The notes: a model not told the origin generated them from the sequence alone. 64,000 nt of DNA from Celeribacter neptunius (GCF_900113955.1 NZ_FORH01000001.1:984395-1048394), one strand, 5' to 3'. Shown: positions 1 through 10,405, counted from the first letter of the stretch. Program-made: numbers and translations.

Positions 1-373
1 GGCCGAGGAAACGATGGCCCCATTCCCACCAATAGATGGATTTGAACTCCGACAGGCTCATGCCCTCGTTTTGCAGCTGATACTCCGGGATCTGCTGGTA
101 TTTCTCGAACTCGGAGGTCCAGTCGGCTTCGGACATCGGCGGGATGGCGCCCGTGACCGGCTTCCATTCGGTGATCGACAGGCCGGAATCCGTCAACCGT
201 GTCAGACCACCGACGGCGATCATCGCCATCACCAGCGCGAAAATCACGATGAGCCAGGCGCGGATGCCCTTGCGCGCGCCACCGCGCCCCTTTTCGATCA
301 ACCCGCCCTGCGGGGCGGCCTTCGGCTTTTCATCCGTTGCCACCTCTTCGAAAATGCTGCGTTTTTGCGCCAT
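1..373 (-). CDS. ctaA: Heme A synthase (COX15/CtaA), N-terminal part
   Basis: Membrane enzyme that oxidises the C8 methyl of heme O to give heme A for cytochrome aa3 oxidase. Only the first ~124 residues are inside the window; the gene runs off the left edge. The visible protein has a charged cytosolic N-terminus ([11 protein letters not shown]), a first membrane segment at about residues 37-56 ([18 protein letters not shown]), then the family signature [19 protein letters not shown] and the motif IYWWEWGHR, which contains a heme-ligand-type histidine. This combination is diagnostic of the alphaproteobacterial COX15 family. The ATG at 371-373 starts the highly typical [10 protein letters not shown] sequence. 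No other cytochrome oxidase gene is in view. Confidence 0.93.
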   Translation of the reverse strand, partial: MAQKRSIFEEVATDEKPKAAPQGGLIEKGRGGARKGIRAWLIVIFALVMAMIAVGGLTRLTDSGLSITEWKPVTGAIPPMSEADWTSEFEKYQQIPEYQLQNEGMSLSEFKSIYWWEWGHRFLG

Positions 374-470
374 CTGCCGCCCTCTCCTCTGTCTTGCCAG
401 AAACCTAGGCAGCGCGGGCCGGAAGGGCAAGCGGTCAAACCGTTCAAAAACACTCAGGGGCTGATCCCAG

Positions 471-494
471 TGCCGGAAATCATGCCGGAAATCA
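471..494. repeat. 12-bp tandem duplication
   Basis: TGCCGGAAATCA occurs twice head to tail between the divergent ctaA and SH3-protein genes. It is short and could be a replication-slippage product. No gene or convincing promoter pair was seen in the rest of 374-635. Confidence 0.6.
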
Positions 495-635
495 TCTTGG
501 ATTTCGCACCGGATATCGTGCCGGCGCAGCGACGGAAACCGGTTTGACAGTCGTACAATGATCAGTTGCCCCGAAAGGCACGCCCCCAAGAGTAAAGAGG
601 ACGCGAAACAGGGGCCGGACGAAGAGGAGGCATCG

Positions 636-1010
636 ATGAAACACAGTCTTCGCAAACTCACCACATTCCTGCTGATCACCACCATGGCGGCGGCGCCGAT
701 GGTCGCTTTCGCGCAAAGCGGGCCGCGCCCGATTCAGCAGCAAAGACAAATGCAAGTGCAGGTTCAGGATCGGTATTGCGTCCGTCAGGGCGTGACACTG
801 AATGGCCGGGCGGGTCCGGGCACCCAGTATCATAAAATGCTGACCCTGAGATCCGGCACACAGCTCAAACTGTTGAACCAACAACGGGGTTGGGCACAGG
901 TTGAAACGCCGCAAGGCGAACGGGTCTGGGTGTCCAGCCGTTACCTGATGTGCGACGGCACCTGTGGCCTGCAACTCGGCACACCACGCGGTCCGGCCTA
1001 TAACCGCTAG
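636..1010 (+). CDS. Exported SH3-domain protein
   Basis: Small periplasmic protein of 124 residues with a bacterial SH3 (SH3b-type) fold. Residues 1-26 are a signal peptide (basic start, hydrophobic core, cleavage near AFA-QS). A Gln-rich linker follows, then the SH3 module from about residue 45: a Cys at the start, [44 protein letters not shown], and two further Cys near CDGTCG. Such domains usually bind peptidoglycan or peptides; the specific role here is unknown. The start at 636 is favoured over upstream codons because GAAGAGGAGG lies just before it and the signal peptide begins there. A strong terminator follows at 1088, so the gene is probably monocistronic. Confidence 0.8.
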   Translation: MKHSLRKLTTFLLITTMAAAPMVAFAQSGPRPIQQQRQMQVQVQDRYCVRQGVTLNGRAGPGTQYHKMLTLRSGTQLKLLNQQRGWAQVETPQGERVWVSSRYLMCDGTCGLQLGTPRGPAYNR

Positions 1011-1087
1011 GGCTCAGGCCCCGAACCGCAAGAGGATGCTTGAGGCCCGTGCATCCCCTCCCCGATGACACGCGCGCCTCGCATATG

Positions 1088-1113
1088 GCCCCCGCTCCGG
1101 CGGGGGCTTTTTT
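1088..1113 (+). terminator. Rho-independent terminator of SH3-protein gene
   Basis: GCCCCCGC-TCCG-GCGGGGGC gives an 8-bp GC stem with a 4-nt loop, directly followed by six T. It lies between the convergent SH3-protein and trmJ genes. Confidence 0.88.
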
Positions 1114-1135
1114 CTGCGCCTGAGGAGCGTCTGGC

Positions 1136-1903
1136 TCAGCCGCGCTCTTTCCAGCGCTTCATCTGCCGCATCACCCCGTGCAGCATCTGCACATCGGCGC
1201 GGGTGAGCGGCATGCGCGACCAGAGGTTGCGCAGGTTGAGCTTCATATTCTCGGCCTTGTGATCCGGGAAGAAGAACCCGGCCTCTTCCATCACGTCTTC
1301 ATAGTGATCGCCGAGTTTTTCCACCTCGATATGACCGGCCCAGTCGGTCTTGGCGAGATCCATCACCTCGGGGGCGACATCCGTGGTCTGGCGGCCCCAT
1401 TCGTAGGACATCAGGAGCACGGCCTGCGCCAGATTGAGCGAGGCAAACACCGGGTTCACCGGCACGGTGACGATGGCATTGGCCTCGACCACGTCCTCAT
1501 TTTCAAGCCCTGCGCGTTCCGGGCCGAACATTACGCCGATCTTCTTGCCTTCGGCCACCATGGCGCGGGCCTGTTCCATGGCGCGCTCGGGCGTCACCAC
1601 CGGTTTGGTGATGCCGCGCATCCGTGCCGTGGTGGCAAAGACATAGTCGCAATCCGCGACCGCCGCGCGCACCGTGTCGAAATGCCCGGCCTCGTCCAAA
1701 AGACGCCCGGCGCCGGAGGCCATGGCCACGGCTTTCGGATTGGGCCAGCCGTCGCGCGGGGCGACGACCCGCATCCGGTCGAGCCCGAAATTCCACATGG
1801 CGCGTGCCGCCCCACCGATATTCTCGCCCATCTGCGGACGCACGAGGATGATCGCGGGGGTGATCATCGCCGGGGTTGGGCCAGTTTGGGCAGTATCGGA
1901 CAT
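1136..1903 (-). CDS. trmJ: tRNA (cytidine/uridine-32-2'-O-)methyltransferase TrmJ
   Basis: SAM-dependent SPOUT-class methyltransferase that 2'-O-methylates nucleotide 32 of the tRNA anticodon loop. The protein has 255 residues, the family length. The three SpoU motifs are present: NIGGAARAM (~29-36) for RNA contact, FGPERAGL (~126-133), and PVNPVFASLNLAQAV (~148-162) forming the knotted SAM site. The C-terminal helical tail is the TrmJ-type dimer extension. The ATG at 1901-1903 gives the normal N-terminus. It is convergent with the SH3-protein gene and divergent from thiE. The exact position specificity (C32/U32) is inferred from family membership. Confidence 0.88.
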   Translation of the reverse strand: MSDTAQTGPTPAMITPAIILVRPQMGENIGGAARAMWNFGLDRMRVVAPRDGWPNPKAVAMASGAGRLLDEAGHFDTVRAAVADCDYVFATTARMRGITKPVVTPERAMEQARAMVAEGKKIGVMFGPERAGLENEDVVEANAIVTVPVNPVFASLNLAQAVLLMSYEWGRQTTDVAPEVMDLAKTDWAGHIEVEKLGDHYEDVMEEAGFFFPDHKAENMKLNLRNLWSRMPLTRADVQMLHGVMRQMKRWKERG

Positions 1904-2023
1904 GAGACGGACCTGTTTTGGAAGATTTGGCGCGTGATAGGCGGATTTGACCGCACTCGCAAGGCTTCCGCCCGCCCACGGCTTGCGCTATAGGGGGCGA
2001 AACGCTTTTCAGGAGCCGCCTAA

Positions 2024-2650
2024 ATGTCCGAGCAGCCGCAAGAACGCCCGCAAATCTACCTGTCGACCCCGAGTGCCTTTGATCTCGAAGATTTCCCGGC
2101 CAGGCTCGCCGCCGTGCTGGACGCGCATGAGGTGGCCTGTGTACGGCTGGCGCTGGCCTCCAAGGACGAATACGAGCTGGGCCGCGCAGCGGATGCCTGC
2201 CGCGAGGTCTGTCATGCCCGCGATGTGGCGATCGTGATCGAGAGCCATGTGGCACTGGCCGAGCGTCACGGGCTCGACGGCGTGCATCTCACCGACGGCT
2301 CGCGCTCGGTCCGCAAGGTGCGCAAGGTCTTGGGCGATGATGCCATCGTCGGCAGCTTCTGTGGCGCGTCGAAACATGACGGTATGACCGCGGGTGAAAT
2401 CGGCGCCGATTACGTCGCCTTCGGGCCCGTTGGTGACACCGAACTGGGCGATGGCACCAAGGCGCCGCGCGATCTCTTTGAATGGTGGTCGCTGATGATC
2501 GAAGTGCCGGTGGTGGCCGAGGGTGCCCTGACCGCCGAAATCGTCAAGGACTTCACCCCGGTGACCGATTTCTTTGCCATTGGTGATGAGATCTGGTCGA
2601 CGGAAGACCCGGTGGCGGCGCTGGGCGAGCTGATCGCGGCGATGGGGTAG
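2024..2650 (+). CDS. Thiamine phosphate synthase family protein (ThiE/TenI fold)
   Basis: TIM-barrel protein of 208 residues related to ThiE, which joins the pyrimidine and thiazole halves of thiamine. Recognisable barrel elements are GVHLTDG (~86-92), YVAFGPVGDT (~130-139) and PVVAEGAL (~162-169), matching the phosphate-gripping strands of ThiE/TenI. The usual QLRxK substrate motif near strand 2 is replaced by VRLALASKD, and no other thi gene is adjacent. The enzyme assignment is therefore likely for this Rhodobacterales subfamily but not proven; a ThiE-like paralogue is possible. AGGAG at 2011-2015 sets the ATG at 2024. A weak 5-bp hairpin followed by T-rich sequence overlaps the stop codon. 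Confidence 0.75.
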   Translation: MSEQPQERPQIYLSTPSAFDLEDFPARLAAVLDAHEVACVRLALASKDEYELGRAADACREVCHARDVAIVIESHVALAERHGLDGVHLTDGSRSVRKVRKVLGDDAIVGSFCGASKHDGMTAGEIGADYVAFGPVGDTELGDGTKAPRDLFEWWSLMIEVPVVAEGALTAEIVKDFTPVTDFFAIGDEIWSTEDPVAALGELIAAMG

Positions 2651-2694
2651 CCGAAGAGCGGCTTTGCGGGATTTTTCTGCTGTTCAAACGAAAT

Positions 2695-2731
2695 ACTGTC
2701 GGGCGCGGAACAAGGCGAAGCCGCCGCGCCT
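2695..2731 (+). repeat. Dispersed palindromic repeat, copy 1
   Basis: A 37-bp element starting ACTGTCGGGCGCGGAACAAG and ending CCGCCGCGCCT. Its arms GGCGCGG and CCGCGCC are complementary, so the RNA or single strand can fold. Nearly the same 37 bp is found inverted at 5583-5619, and a shorter copy at 11986-12016. Immediately after copy 1 is a second dyad, CTGCGCT (2730-2736) / AGCGCAG (2755-2761). It lies between convergent thiE and olsA. Confidence 0.75.
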
Positions 2732-2909
2732 GCGCTGGCCCGTTCTGGCGGGCGAGCGCAGTGTCACCCGCGTAAAACGGATTGAAGTTTCTCGGATTTG
2801 GCAGGCATAAAGTGCAGACCTCTTAGGGTGTGGCGCTCCTCCACGGGCCAGCGCACGCCCTCGCGCCCAACCTCCGCCTGGGTCTCAAAACACCCCGCGC
2901 GCAACCGCC

Positions 2910-3755
2910 TCACACATTCACATAGGGGTCCGGGATCTCCGGCAGGGCTGACCGCACCGCCGCCTCGCATCTTGCGGCCATTTCCTTGCGGTCTTTGACG
3001 TCTTTCACCGCGATCGGGTCATGAAATGTCACCTCGACGCGCCCCTGTGGGCTGGCTTTCAACACATGCAGCAGCGACGGGCCGAATTCCATCTCGCCCC
3101 ACCAGCCGAAAAACCGCACATCCTGTCCCTCGGGCGCAACATAGCGCGCGGTGACCGGCTGTATCCAGACTTCTTCGCGCAACTCGGGCGTGAAGAAGGC
3201 GGCAAACAAGGTGGGCTTGAACGGCAGCACGCGCAGGCTGTCCGAGGAGGTGCCTTCCGGGAAGAACAACAGCTTGTGCCCGAGATGCAGCCGCTCTTCA
3301 AAGAGGCGCTTTTGCTTCGCCGCATCCCGGCGGTCGCGATTGATGAACACGGTTCCGGTGGCCTTGGCCATGGTGCCGATGCCGGGCCAATTGGCGACCT
3401 CGGCCTTCGACACAAAGAAAATCCGCTGCACCGCATTGAGCACGAAAATATCGAGCCAGGTCGAATGGTTCGCCACCACCGCGCCGTGATGACGCATCGG
3501 CTGGCCCTTGACGGTGAGGCTGATCCCCATCAGACGCAAGGCATTGCGCGACACGAAACGCGGGTAAAAGGACGACCAGGGCCGGCGCAGGCCGTAGAAC
3601 AGGCTTTCCACGGCCCGGGTCGCGAACATCAGCACCATGCAGATCAGGATCATAAGGATGACCGGCAGGCCACGCCGGACCATGCGCCAGGTGCCACCGC
3701 GCACCGGGGCCGGCTCCGTATAGGGGATACGGCTTTCCCAGAACGGCCCGCTCAT
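2910..3755 (-). CDS. olsA: 1-acyl-glycerol-3-phosphate / lyso-ornithine-lipid O-acyltransferase
   Basis: PlsC-family membrane acyltransferase of 281 residues. A hydrophobic segment at ~31-46 anchors it. The catalytic HX4D box is NHSTWLD (His97, Asp102), followed by the acceptor-binding GTVFINR (~134-140) and FPEGTS (~165-170). On its own it could be a phosphatidic-acid-forming PlsC. The gene overlaps the upstream olsB by 4 bp (ATGA), which strongly suggests OlsA: it esterifies a second fatty acid onto lyso-ornithine lipid, the membrane lipid many alphaproteobacteria use. In Rhodobacter relatives this enzyme is reported to act on both lipids. The start at 3755 is fixed by the overlap. Confidence 0.82.
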   Translation of the reverse strand: MSGPFWESRIPYTEPAPVRGGTWRMVRRGLPVILMILICMVLMFATRAVESLFYGLRRPWSSFYPRFVSRNALRLMGISLTVKGQPMRHHGAVVANHSTWLDIFVLNAVQRIFFVSKAEVANWPGIGTMAKATGTVFINRDRRDAAKQKRLFEERLHLGHKLLFFPEGTSSDSLRVLPFKPTLFAAFFTPELREEVWIQPVTARYVAPEGQDVRFFGWWGEMEFGPSLLHVLKASPQGRVEVTFHDPIAVKDVKDRKEMAARCEAAVRSALPEIPDPYVNV

Positions 3756-4531
3756 CCGCCGATTCCCTTGGTGTAGAGCGCGCGCTGACGCGGCGAAATC
3801 CGGTCCGTGTCGAGGATCAGCAACACATCGACGGTGTTGAACGCCCGGTCGACAAACGCCCCCTCGCCGACGGTGCCACCCATCCGCAGATAGGCCTTGA
3901 TCAGCGGCGGCACGGCCAGCATGGCGCGTTTGCGGTCGATCTGATCCTCGGGCATCAGATCCATCGACTGGAAATGCTCCGGCAGCGCCCGCGCCCGCAG
4001 CGGCTCCGGCGCGAGATGACGGTGATGCAGGAGCGAGAGCGCCTCGGCATGGCGCGCGACATCGGCCTCGAAGAAGGACGCCGTGCCAAACAGGACATCA
4101 AACCCCTCTTCGATGACGTATTTCGCCAACCCCGCCCACATCTGAAACAGCGCCGCGCCGCCGCGATACTCCTGTGCGACACAGGAGCGGCCAAGTTCCA
4201 AGAGACGCTTGCCGGAAGCCTTGAGCGGCGCCAGATCATATTCGTGCTCGGAATAGAACTGCCCGATCTCGGCGGCTTTTTCACCCGACAGCAGCCGGTA
4301 GACCGCCACGCATTGCTCCAAAGGGTCCTCGGAGCGCGCCGGATCGATCAGCATCAGATGATCGTAATGCGGATCGAAGCGATCGGCCTCGAGTTCGGCG
4401 GCATGATCGACCATTTCGCCATCGGAGCCGAGTTCCTGAACAAACACCCGGTAGCGCAATCGCTGCGCCGCGCGCAAATCCGCCTCATCTTTGGCGAATT
4501 TCAACTGGAATGGCGATGGCTCGGCGCTCAT
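3752..4531 (-). CDS. olsB: L-ornithine N(alpha)-acyltransferase
   Basis: GNAT-fold enzyme of 259 residues that transfers a 3-hydroxyacyl group from acyl-ACP to the alpha-amine of ornithine, the first step of ornithine lipid synthesis. Family marks are LRYRVFVQE (~25-33), FDPHYDHLML (~52-61) and the acyl-ACP loop LELGRSCV (~111-118). The C-terminal stretch around the FGTASFF and PPLIKAYL motifs is typical of OlsB rather than of small acetyltransferases. It forms a two-gene operon with olsA, translationally coupled by ATGA. No Pho box could be recognised in the ~200 bp upstream. Confidence 0.88.
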   Translation of the reverse strand: MSAEPSPFQLKFAKDEADLRAAQRLRYRVFVQELGSDGEMVDHAAELEADRFDPHYDHLMLIDPARSEDPLEQCVAVYRLLSGEKAAEIGQFYSEHEYDLAPLKASGKRLLELGRSCVAQEYRGGAALFQMWAGLAKYVIEEGFDVLFGTASFFEADVARHAEALSLLHHRHLAPEPLRARALPEHFQSMDLMPEDQIDRKRAMLAVPPLIKAYLRMGGTVGEGAFVDRAFNTVDVLLILDTDRISPRQRALYTKGIGG

Positions 4532-4737
4532 GCGGGTCTCACTGCTCTTTGCTGGAGGGGTTGTAGGATTTTGTTGATTTCATTGCAACAGAGCCGCGCA
4601 AACCCTTGTCGCCAGAGGCATGTCACGGTCGATTGAGCATGGTCAACGGATCGGTGATTGCCTACACTGGTCCCTGAAAGAAGCAGTATAACAAACACAG
4701 ATCACCACCACAGGCCCGCGCACGCGCAGACAGGCCC

Positions 4738-4917
4738 TCATTCGAACACAGGGAGAAGCGCAACCCGCCGGCTGTCGATCACGACCTTGCCGGCATGCTG
4801 AAACATCACCGTAATCTTGCCGCCGATATTCGACTGCACCTGACCGAGGCCCCAGTCCGCCTCGGACGGGTGGCGGACCAATTGACCCGGCTCCAGCATT
4901 GCGTTGAGATCATCCAT
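4738..4917 (-). CDS. DUF3553 small protein
   Basis: A 59-residue soluble protein (MDDLNAMLEPGQLV...). It matches the DUF3553 family, whose core is a small beta barrel with the pattern GQLVRHPSEADWGLGQVQS and KITVMFQHAGKVVID, resembling CarD/UvrD-associated SH3-like modules. Function is unknown; nucleic-acid or protein binding is a guess. The ATG at 4915-4917 is chosen because upstream codons in frame give a non-conserved tail running into chpT's leader. It is divergent from chpT with 55 bp between starts, so the two may share a control region. Confidence 0.8.
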   Translation of the reverse strand: MDDLNAMLEPGQLVRHPSEADWGLGQVQSNIGGKITVMFQHAGKVVIDSRRVALLPVFE

Positions 4918-4972
4918 TGCGACAGCGCCTTTCCCGAGACTTCTCTGAACTTTGCCCCGAATAGGAGACATC

Positions 4973-5572
4973 ATGACCCAAGACCTGACCCGCGACATCG
5001 CCGCCATGATCGGCTCCCGCATCTGTCACGACCTGATCAGCCCGGTGGGGGCGATCTCGAACGGGGTGGAGCTGATGGCCATGTCGGGGGCTGGCACCGG
5101 ACCTGAGCTTAGCCTTATCTCCGAAAGCGTCGACAATGCAAATGCAAGGGTGAAATTCTTTCGCATCGCCTTTGGCATGGCCAGCCTCGGCCAGATGGTG
5201 TCGCGCAACGAGATCTCCGGCATTCTGCACGCGCTCTCGACCCATCGGCTGAGCTATGTCTGGGCGCCCGAGGAGGATCTCGAGCGTGAAGAGGTGAAAC
5301 TCGCCTGTCTGATGCTGATGTGCATCGAGACCGCCCTGCCCCGCGGTGGCGAAATCAAGGTGAGCTACAATGGTGGCCAATGGGTGGTCCGCGCCAAGGC
5401 CGACCGGATCGAGCCCTCGCCGGATCTCTGGGCGCGTCTCGGCGCGGTGAGCAGCTCCGAAGGGCTGAAACCCTCCGAGGTGCAGTTCCTGCTGGCGCCG
5501 ATGCAGGCCGAGGCACTGGGCCGCCGGATCGTGCATTCGTCGGGCGACGGGGTGATTTCGCTGACCGCGTGA
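4973..5572 (+). CDS. chpT: Histidine phosphotransferase ChpT
   Basis: Relays phosphate from the hybrid kinase CckA to CtrA and CpdR in the alphaproteobacterial cell-cycle pathway; in Rhodobacterales this pathway also governs motility and gene transfer agents. The 199-residue protein has the dimerisation/phosphotransfer helix GSRICHDLISPVGAISNG with the phospho-accepting His19, and a degenerate C-terminal ATPase-like domain lacking the ATP-binding boxes, as expected for ChpT. The ATG at 4973 has AGGAGA at 4963-4968; an in-frame ATG at 4952 has none. CckA and CtrA are not in the window. Confidence 0.9.
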   Translation: MTQDLTRDIAAMIGSRICHDLISPVGAISNGVELMAMSGAGTGPELSLISESVDNANARVKFFRIAFGMASLGQMVSRNEISGILHALSTHRLSYVWAPEEDLEREEVKLACLMLMCIETALPRGGEIKVSYNGGQWVVRAKADRIEPSPDLWARLGAVSSSEGLKPSEVQFLLAPMQAEALGRRIVHSSGDGVISLTA

Positions 5573-5582
5573 GCCCGAGAAG

Positions 5583-5619
5583 AGGCGCGGCGGATTCGCC
5601 TTGTTTCGCGCCCGACAGT
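5583..5619 (-). repeat. Dispersed palindromic repeat, copy 2
   Basis: Inverted copy of the element at 2695-2731: read on the minus strand it begins ACTGTCGGGCGCGAAACAAG and ends CCGCCGCGCCT, with only two differences over 37 bp. It lies just past the chpT stop, between convergent chpT and proA. Confidence 0.75.
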
Positions 5620-5666
5620 GCTTCTCGAACGTCCGCTCCGCCCCGCAGGGCAGACATCTCCCGTCA

Positions 5667-5693
5667 TGAAAAAGGGGCCCGACAGGCCCCTTT
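5667..5693 (-). terminator. Rho-independent terminator of obgE-proB-proA
   Basis: AAAGGGGCC-CGACA-GGCCCCTTT gives a 9-bp stem. On the minus strand it is followed by a run of T. It sits 24 bp past the proA stop. Confidence 0.85.
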
Positions 5694-5716
5694 CCAATGC
5701 TTCATATCCTGAGAGT

Positions 5717-6994
5717 TCAGCTGCGCACCGCGCCCTCTGAGGTCACGAGATATTTGAAGCTGGTGAGCTGTTCGGCGCCGACCGGACCGCGCGCGTGCAT
5801 CTTGCCGGTGGCAATGCCGATCTCGGCGCCCATGCCGAACTCGCCACCATCCGCGAATTGCGTCGAGCTGTTGTGCATCAGGATGGCACTGTCGAGATGC
5901 GAGAAGAACTTTTCGACATTCCCGGGCGTCTCGGAGAGGATGCAATCGGTGTGCGAGGAGGAATAGCGCTGGATATGCGCGATCGCCGTATCGGCATCGG
6001 CAACCACTTTCGCGGCGATGATGCTGTCGAGATATTCGCGGCCCCAGTCCTCTTCGGTCGCCGGCGTCACCTGATCGACCAGCGCCATGACCTCGGCATC
6101 GCCGCGCACTTCGACGCCCTTCTCCACCAGCGCCTTGATCAGATCGCGGCCCAAAGTCTCGGCAATGTCCTTGTGAATGAGCAGGCATTCGGCGGCGCCA
6201 CAGATGCCGGTGCGTCGGGTTTTGGCGTTGAGCACGATCTTCATCGCCTTCTCCGGATCGGCGGAGGCGTCGACAAAGATATGCACGATGCCCTCGAGAT
6301 GCGCAAACACCGGCACCCGGGCTTCGCGCTGCACCAGACCCACGAGTCCTTTGCCGCCGCGCGGCACGATGACATCGATATAATCGGTCATGTGCAGCAT
6401 CTCAGAGACCGCGGCGCGGTCGCGGGTCGGCACCCGCTGGATCGCCGCCTCGGGCAGGCCTGCGGCCTTGAGCCCCGCGACCAGACAGTCATGGATGGCG
6501 CCGGAGCTGTGGAAACTCTCGGAACCACCACGCAGGATCACCGCATTGCCGGCCTTCAGACAGAGCGCGCCGGCATCCGCCGTCACATTCGGACGGGACT
6601 CATAAATCACGCCGATCACGCCCAAGGGCGTGCGCACGCGTTTGATATGCAGCCCGTTCGGGCGATCCCATTCGGCGATCACATCGCCCACCGGATCTTT
6701 CTGTGCCGCGATGGCCTTGAGCCCGTCGATCATGCCCTGAATGCGCGACTCGTCGAGCATCAGCCGGTCCATCATCGCATCCGTGAGACCTTTCTCACGG
6801 CCAAATTCCAGATCTTTCTTATTGGCCTCGATGATCCCGGCCCGGTTGGTCCAGAGCGCATCGGCGGCCGCCAAAAGCGCCTTTTCCTTGGCCTCGGCCG
6901 AGGCCGTGGCAAGCGCCCGCGCCGCCGTCTTGGCGTTGCGGCCGAGGGTTTCCATCATCTGTTTCACGTCGTTTTCGGTCGTCATGTTGTTCAT
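5717..6994 (-). CDS. proA: Gamma-glutamyl phosphate reductase
   Basis: Second step of proline synthesis: NADPH reduction of glutamyl-5-phosphate to glutamate-5-semialdehyde. It has 425 residues, full family length. An aldehyde-dehydrogenase-type fold is seen with the nucleotide-binding region around [15 protein letters not shown] (~124-138) and the catalytic cysteine in TGICGAAEC (Cys265). The start ATG overlaps the proB stop by 4 bp (ATGA), fixing the start and implying translational coupling, in keeping with kinase-reductase channelling of the labile acyl phosphate. Confidence 0.96.
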   Translation of the reverse strand: MNNMTTENDVKQMMETLGRNAKTAARALATASAEAKEKALLAAADALWTNRAGIIEANKKDLEFGREKGLTDAMMDRLMLDESRIQGMIDGLKAIAAQKDPVGDVIAEWDRPNGLHIKRVRTPLGVIGVIYESRPNVTADAGALCLKAGNAVILRGGSESFHSSGAIHDCLVAGLKAAGLPEAAIQRVPTRDRAAVSEMLHMTDYIDVIVPRGGKGLVGLVQREARVPVFAHLEGIVHIFVDASADPEKAMKIVLNAKTRRTGICGAAECLLIHKDIAETLGRDLIKALVEKGVEVRGDAEVMALVDQVTPATEEDWGREYLDSIIAAKVVADADTAIAHIQRYSSSHTDCILSETPGNVEKFFSHLDSAILMHNSSTQFADGGEFGMGAEIGIATGKMHARGPVGAEQLTSFKYLVTSEGAVRS

Positions 6995-8114
6995 GTCACC
7001 AAATCATCTCTATGGATCAAAGCGGCCCGGCCAGAATAGCCGAGGATCGCCTGAATGTCTTCGGAATGCGCGCCCTTGATTGCTTCCGCCTCATCCGAGG
7101 TGTAGCGCGACAGCCCGAGCCCGATACGCGCCCCGTCCGGCCCGAGCACCAGCACTGGTTCGCCGCGGCCAAAATGGCCAACGACCTCCTCGACGCCGAC
7201 GGGCAACAGGGATTTTCCTTTCGCAAGCGCCAGAACGGCACCGGCATCGATCTGAATCTCGCCCTTGGGCTTCATCGCGCCGATCCAGCGTTTGCGGGCA
7301 TGGGCCGGGTCCTCGGCGGCGATGAACCATGTCGCCTGCGCGCCCTGTTCGAGCGCCAGAATGGGCCGCTCTCGCGATCCTTCGGTGATCGCCATGGTAC
7401 AGCCGCCGGAGATTGCGGTCTTGGCTGCCATCACCTTGGTCTTCATCCCGCCTTTCGAGACGCCGGAGACGGGCTCGCCCGCCATGGCTTCGATCTCGGG
7501 GGTGATCTCTTCGACCACCGGGATATGTTGCGCCGCCGGATCGACCGCAGGGTTAGCGGTGTAAAGCCCGTCGACATCGGACAGGAGCACCAGCCGGTCG
7601 GCGCCCACGGTGACGGCGATATTCGCCGCCAGCCGGTCGTTGTCGCCATAGCGGATCTCATCCGTGGCCACGGTGTCATTCTCGTTGACGATGGGCACGA
7701 CACCCAGGCCCAACAGCGCGTCGAGCGTTGCGCGGGAATTGAGATAGCGGCGGCGGTCGGCGCTGTCCTCGAGGGTCAGGAGCACCTGCGCGGTGGTGAT
7801 GCCATGCGGCTCCAACGCCTCCTGATAGGCGCGCGCCAGCCGGATCTGACCGACCGAAGCGCAGGCCTGAGATTGCTCCAAGGGCAGTTCTCCGCCGGGC
7901 AGACCGAGAATGCCACGCCCCAGAGCGATCGACCCCGACGAAACAAGGATCACCTTGGCACCGCGGGCTTTCAGCATGGCGACATCTTCGGCCAGACCGT
8001 CGAGCCAGCCACGCCGCAGCTTGCCCTTTTCGACCAGAAGCGCCGAGCCGATCTTGATCACCACGAGTGCGGCATCCGCCAGATTTGCGGTCAACGCGGC
8101 AGGGTTATGGGCCA

Positions 8115-8115
<1 letters not shown>
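6991..8115 (-). CDS. proB: Glutamate 5-kinase
   Basis: First step of proline synthesis: ATP-dependent phosphorylation of glutamate, normally feedback-inhibited by proline. The 374-residue protein has an amino-acid-kinase domain ([10 protein letters not shown] at the start, [11 protein letters not shown], then [20 protein letters not shown] for substrate and Mg) and a C-terminal PUA domain from about residue 280. I take the ATG at 8115, which overlaps the obgE stop as TGATG. A TTG four codons upstream (8127) is the alternative and would only add MATL. Confidence 0.95.
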
Positions 8116-9203
<1,088 letters not shown>

Positions 9204-9256
9204 TTAGGGCTTTCGGGCAGATGTATCCTGCCACCGCGTTAAACTCAATTGCACAT

Positions 9257-9802
9257 TCATGCTTTCGGTGCCGGGCGCGTCGCAAAGCCGTTGCGCGTCA
9301 ACTCATAAGAGCAGAGCTCCGCCGGCCCCTCACGGGCGGCGCTTTTCACCATCCGCGTTCCGATGCGGCGAAAGCCGAGCTTTGCCAGCACCCGGCCGGA
9401 GGCGGGATTGTCGGCGAAATGCCCGGCTTCGATCACTTCGGGGGCAAAACGGTCCTGCACGAATGTCAGGAAGACACGCATCGCCTCGGTGGCATAGCCC
9501 TTGCCGTGATGCACGGGGTCCAAAAGATAGGACAGGCTCGGAACCGGCCCCCCGCCGAAACCCGCCGTGCCGATAAAGCGGCCATCCTTGAGGCAAATCG
9601 CGAACCGGAACCCCGGCACGCCCCGCCAGAGCGCGGCGTCGATCCAGTCGTGCCGCGCCGCCTCGGCCCAGGGCAAGGCCACGGAACTCATCATTCGCGC
9701 CACCTCGGGATGAGAAACCGCGCGCGTCAGATCTTCGGCATCCGCATGGCTCAGCGGGCGCAGGATCAGACGGTCTGTGGTGAGTGTGGGGTGATCGGTC
9801 AT
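9257..9802 (-). CDS. GNAT family N-acetyltransferase (RimJ/RimL-like)
   Basis: 181-residue acetyltransferase. LTTDRLILRPLSHADAEDL at the N-terminus is the usual start of RimJ/RimL-like proteins. The acetyl-CoA loop is in the segment LDPVHHGKGYATEAMRVFL (~94-112), and NPASGRVLAKLGFRRIGTR is the conserved C-terminal part. The substrate cannot be told from sequence. It lies between obgE and a second, related acetyltransferase. Confidence 0.85.
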   Translation of the reverse strand: MTDHPTLTTDRLILRPLSHADAEDLTRAVSHPEVARMMSSVALPWAEAARHDWIDAALWRGVPGFRFAICLKDGRFIGTAGFGGGPVPSLSYLLDPVHHGKGYATEAMRVFLTFVQDRFAPEVIEAGHFADNPASGRVLAKLGFRRIGTRMVKSAAREGPAELCSYELTRNGFATRPAPKA

Positions 9803-9844
9803 CTCGGGGGCTTTCCTTGTGGAGGCCCCGACGATCAGGGGCGC

Positions 9845-10405
9845 TTAGAGTTTACGCAGATAGGTCCAGGTTGGGACATGGGCACCGCGGGAGACGGAAT
9901 AAGTCTCGGCATCGCCGATATATTCGAACCCTGCGGCGGTCACGACACGGGCCGAGGCCTGATTGTCCTGGAAAATCTCCGCGAACATGGTCTTGGCCCC
10001 GGTTGGGTTGGCCTCGACCAGCGCCCTGAGCGCGGCGCGCGCCAGCCCGGTGCCCCAGAACGATGGCGCGACCCAGAAGGCCACCTCGCTTTGATCGCGG
10101 TCCAGCGGTTTCAAAGAGATCACGCCGAGCACCTCGGACAGACCATGATCGGAGCCATCCAAGATCCAGACCTTTTCCGTCGCCTCGGGCTTGAGCGCGC
10201 GGTTCACGAAGGCCTCGGTCGCCCCCGGCGGCATCGGATGCGGCAGAGAGCGGGAATTGCGGGCCACGCGTTTGTCGCTGGCATACATGTTCAAAAGCCC
10301 GACATCGGAGCGACGCGGGGCGCGCAGCACGAAACGATCGGTCTCGATCACCGGCTGTTCGATCACCGCTTGCGCTTCAAGGTCTTTGACCATGTCCATT
10401 TTCAT
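9845..10405 (-). CDS. GNAT family N-acetyltransferase (RimJ/RimL-like)
   Basis: 186-residue paralogue of the downstream acetyltransferase: ETDRFVLRAPRRSDVGLLNMY at the N-terminus, VAPSFWGTGLARAALRAL as the acetyl-CoA binding region (~111-128), and NQASARVVTAAGFEYIGDA. The start ATG follows a perfect AGGAGG with a short spacer. Two GNAT genes in tandem between rpmA and obgE are a usual Rhodobacterales arrangement. Substrate unknown; protein or amino-acid acetylation is possible. Confidence 0.85.
   Translation of the reverse strand: MKMDMVKDLEAQAVIEQPVIETDRFVLRAPRRSDVGLLNMYASDKRVARNSRSLPHPMPPGATEAFVNRALKPEATEKVWILDGSDHGLSEVLGVISLKPLDRDQSEVAFWVAPSFWGTGLARAALRALVEANPTGAKTMFAEIFQDNQASARVVTAAGFEYIGDAETYSVSRGAHVPTWTYLRKL

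Noticed and set aside
2764-2998. Small open frames between thiE and olsA on either strand
   Set aside because: No ribosome site and Arg/Pro-rich translations; the region is explained by the palindromic repeat and gene ends.
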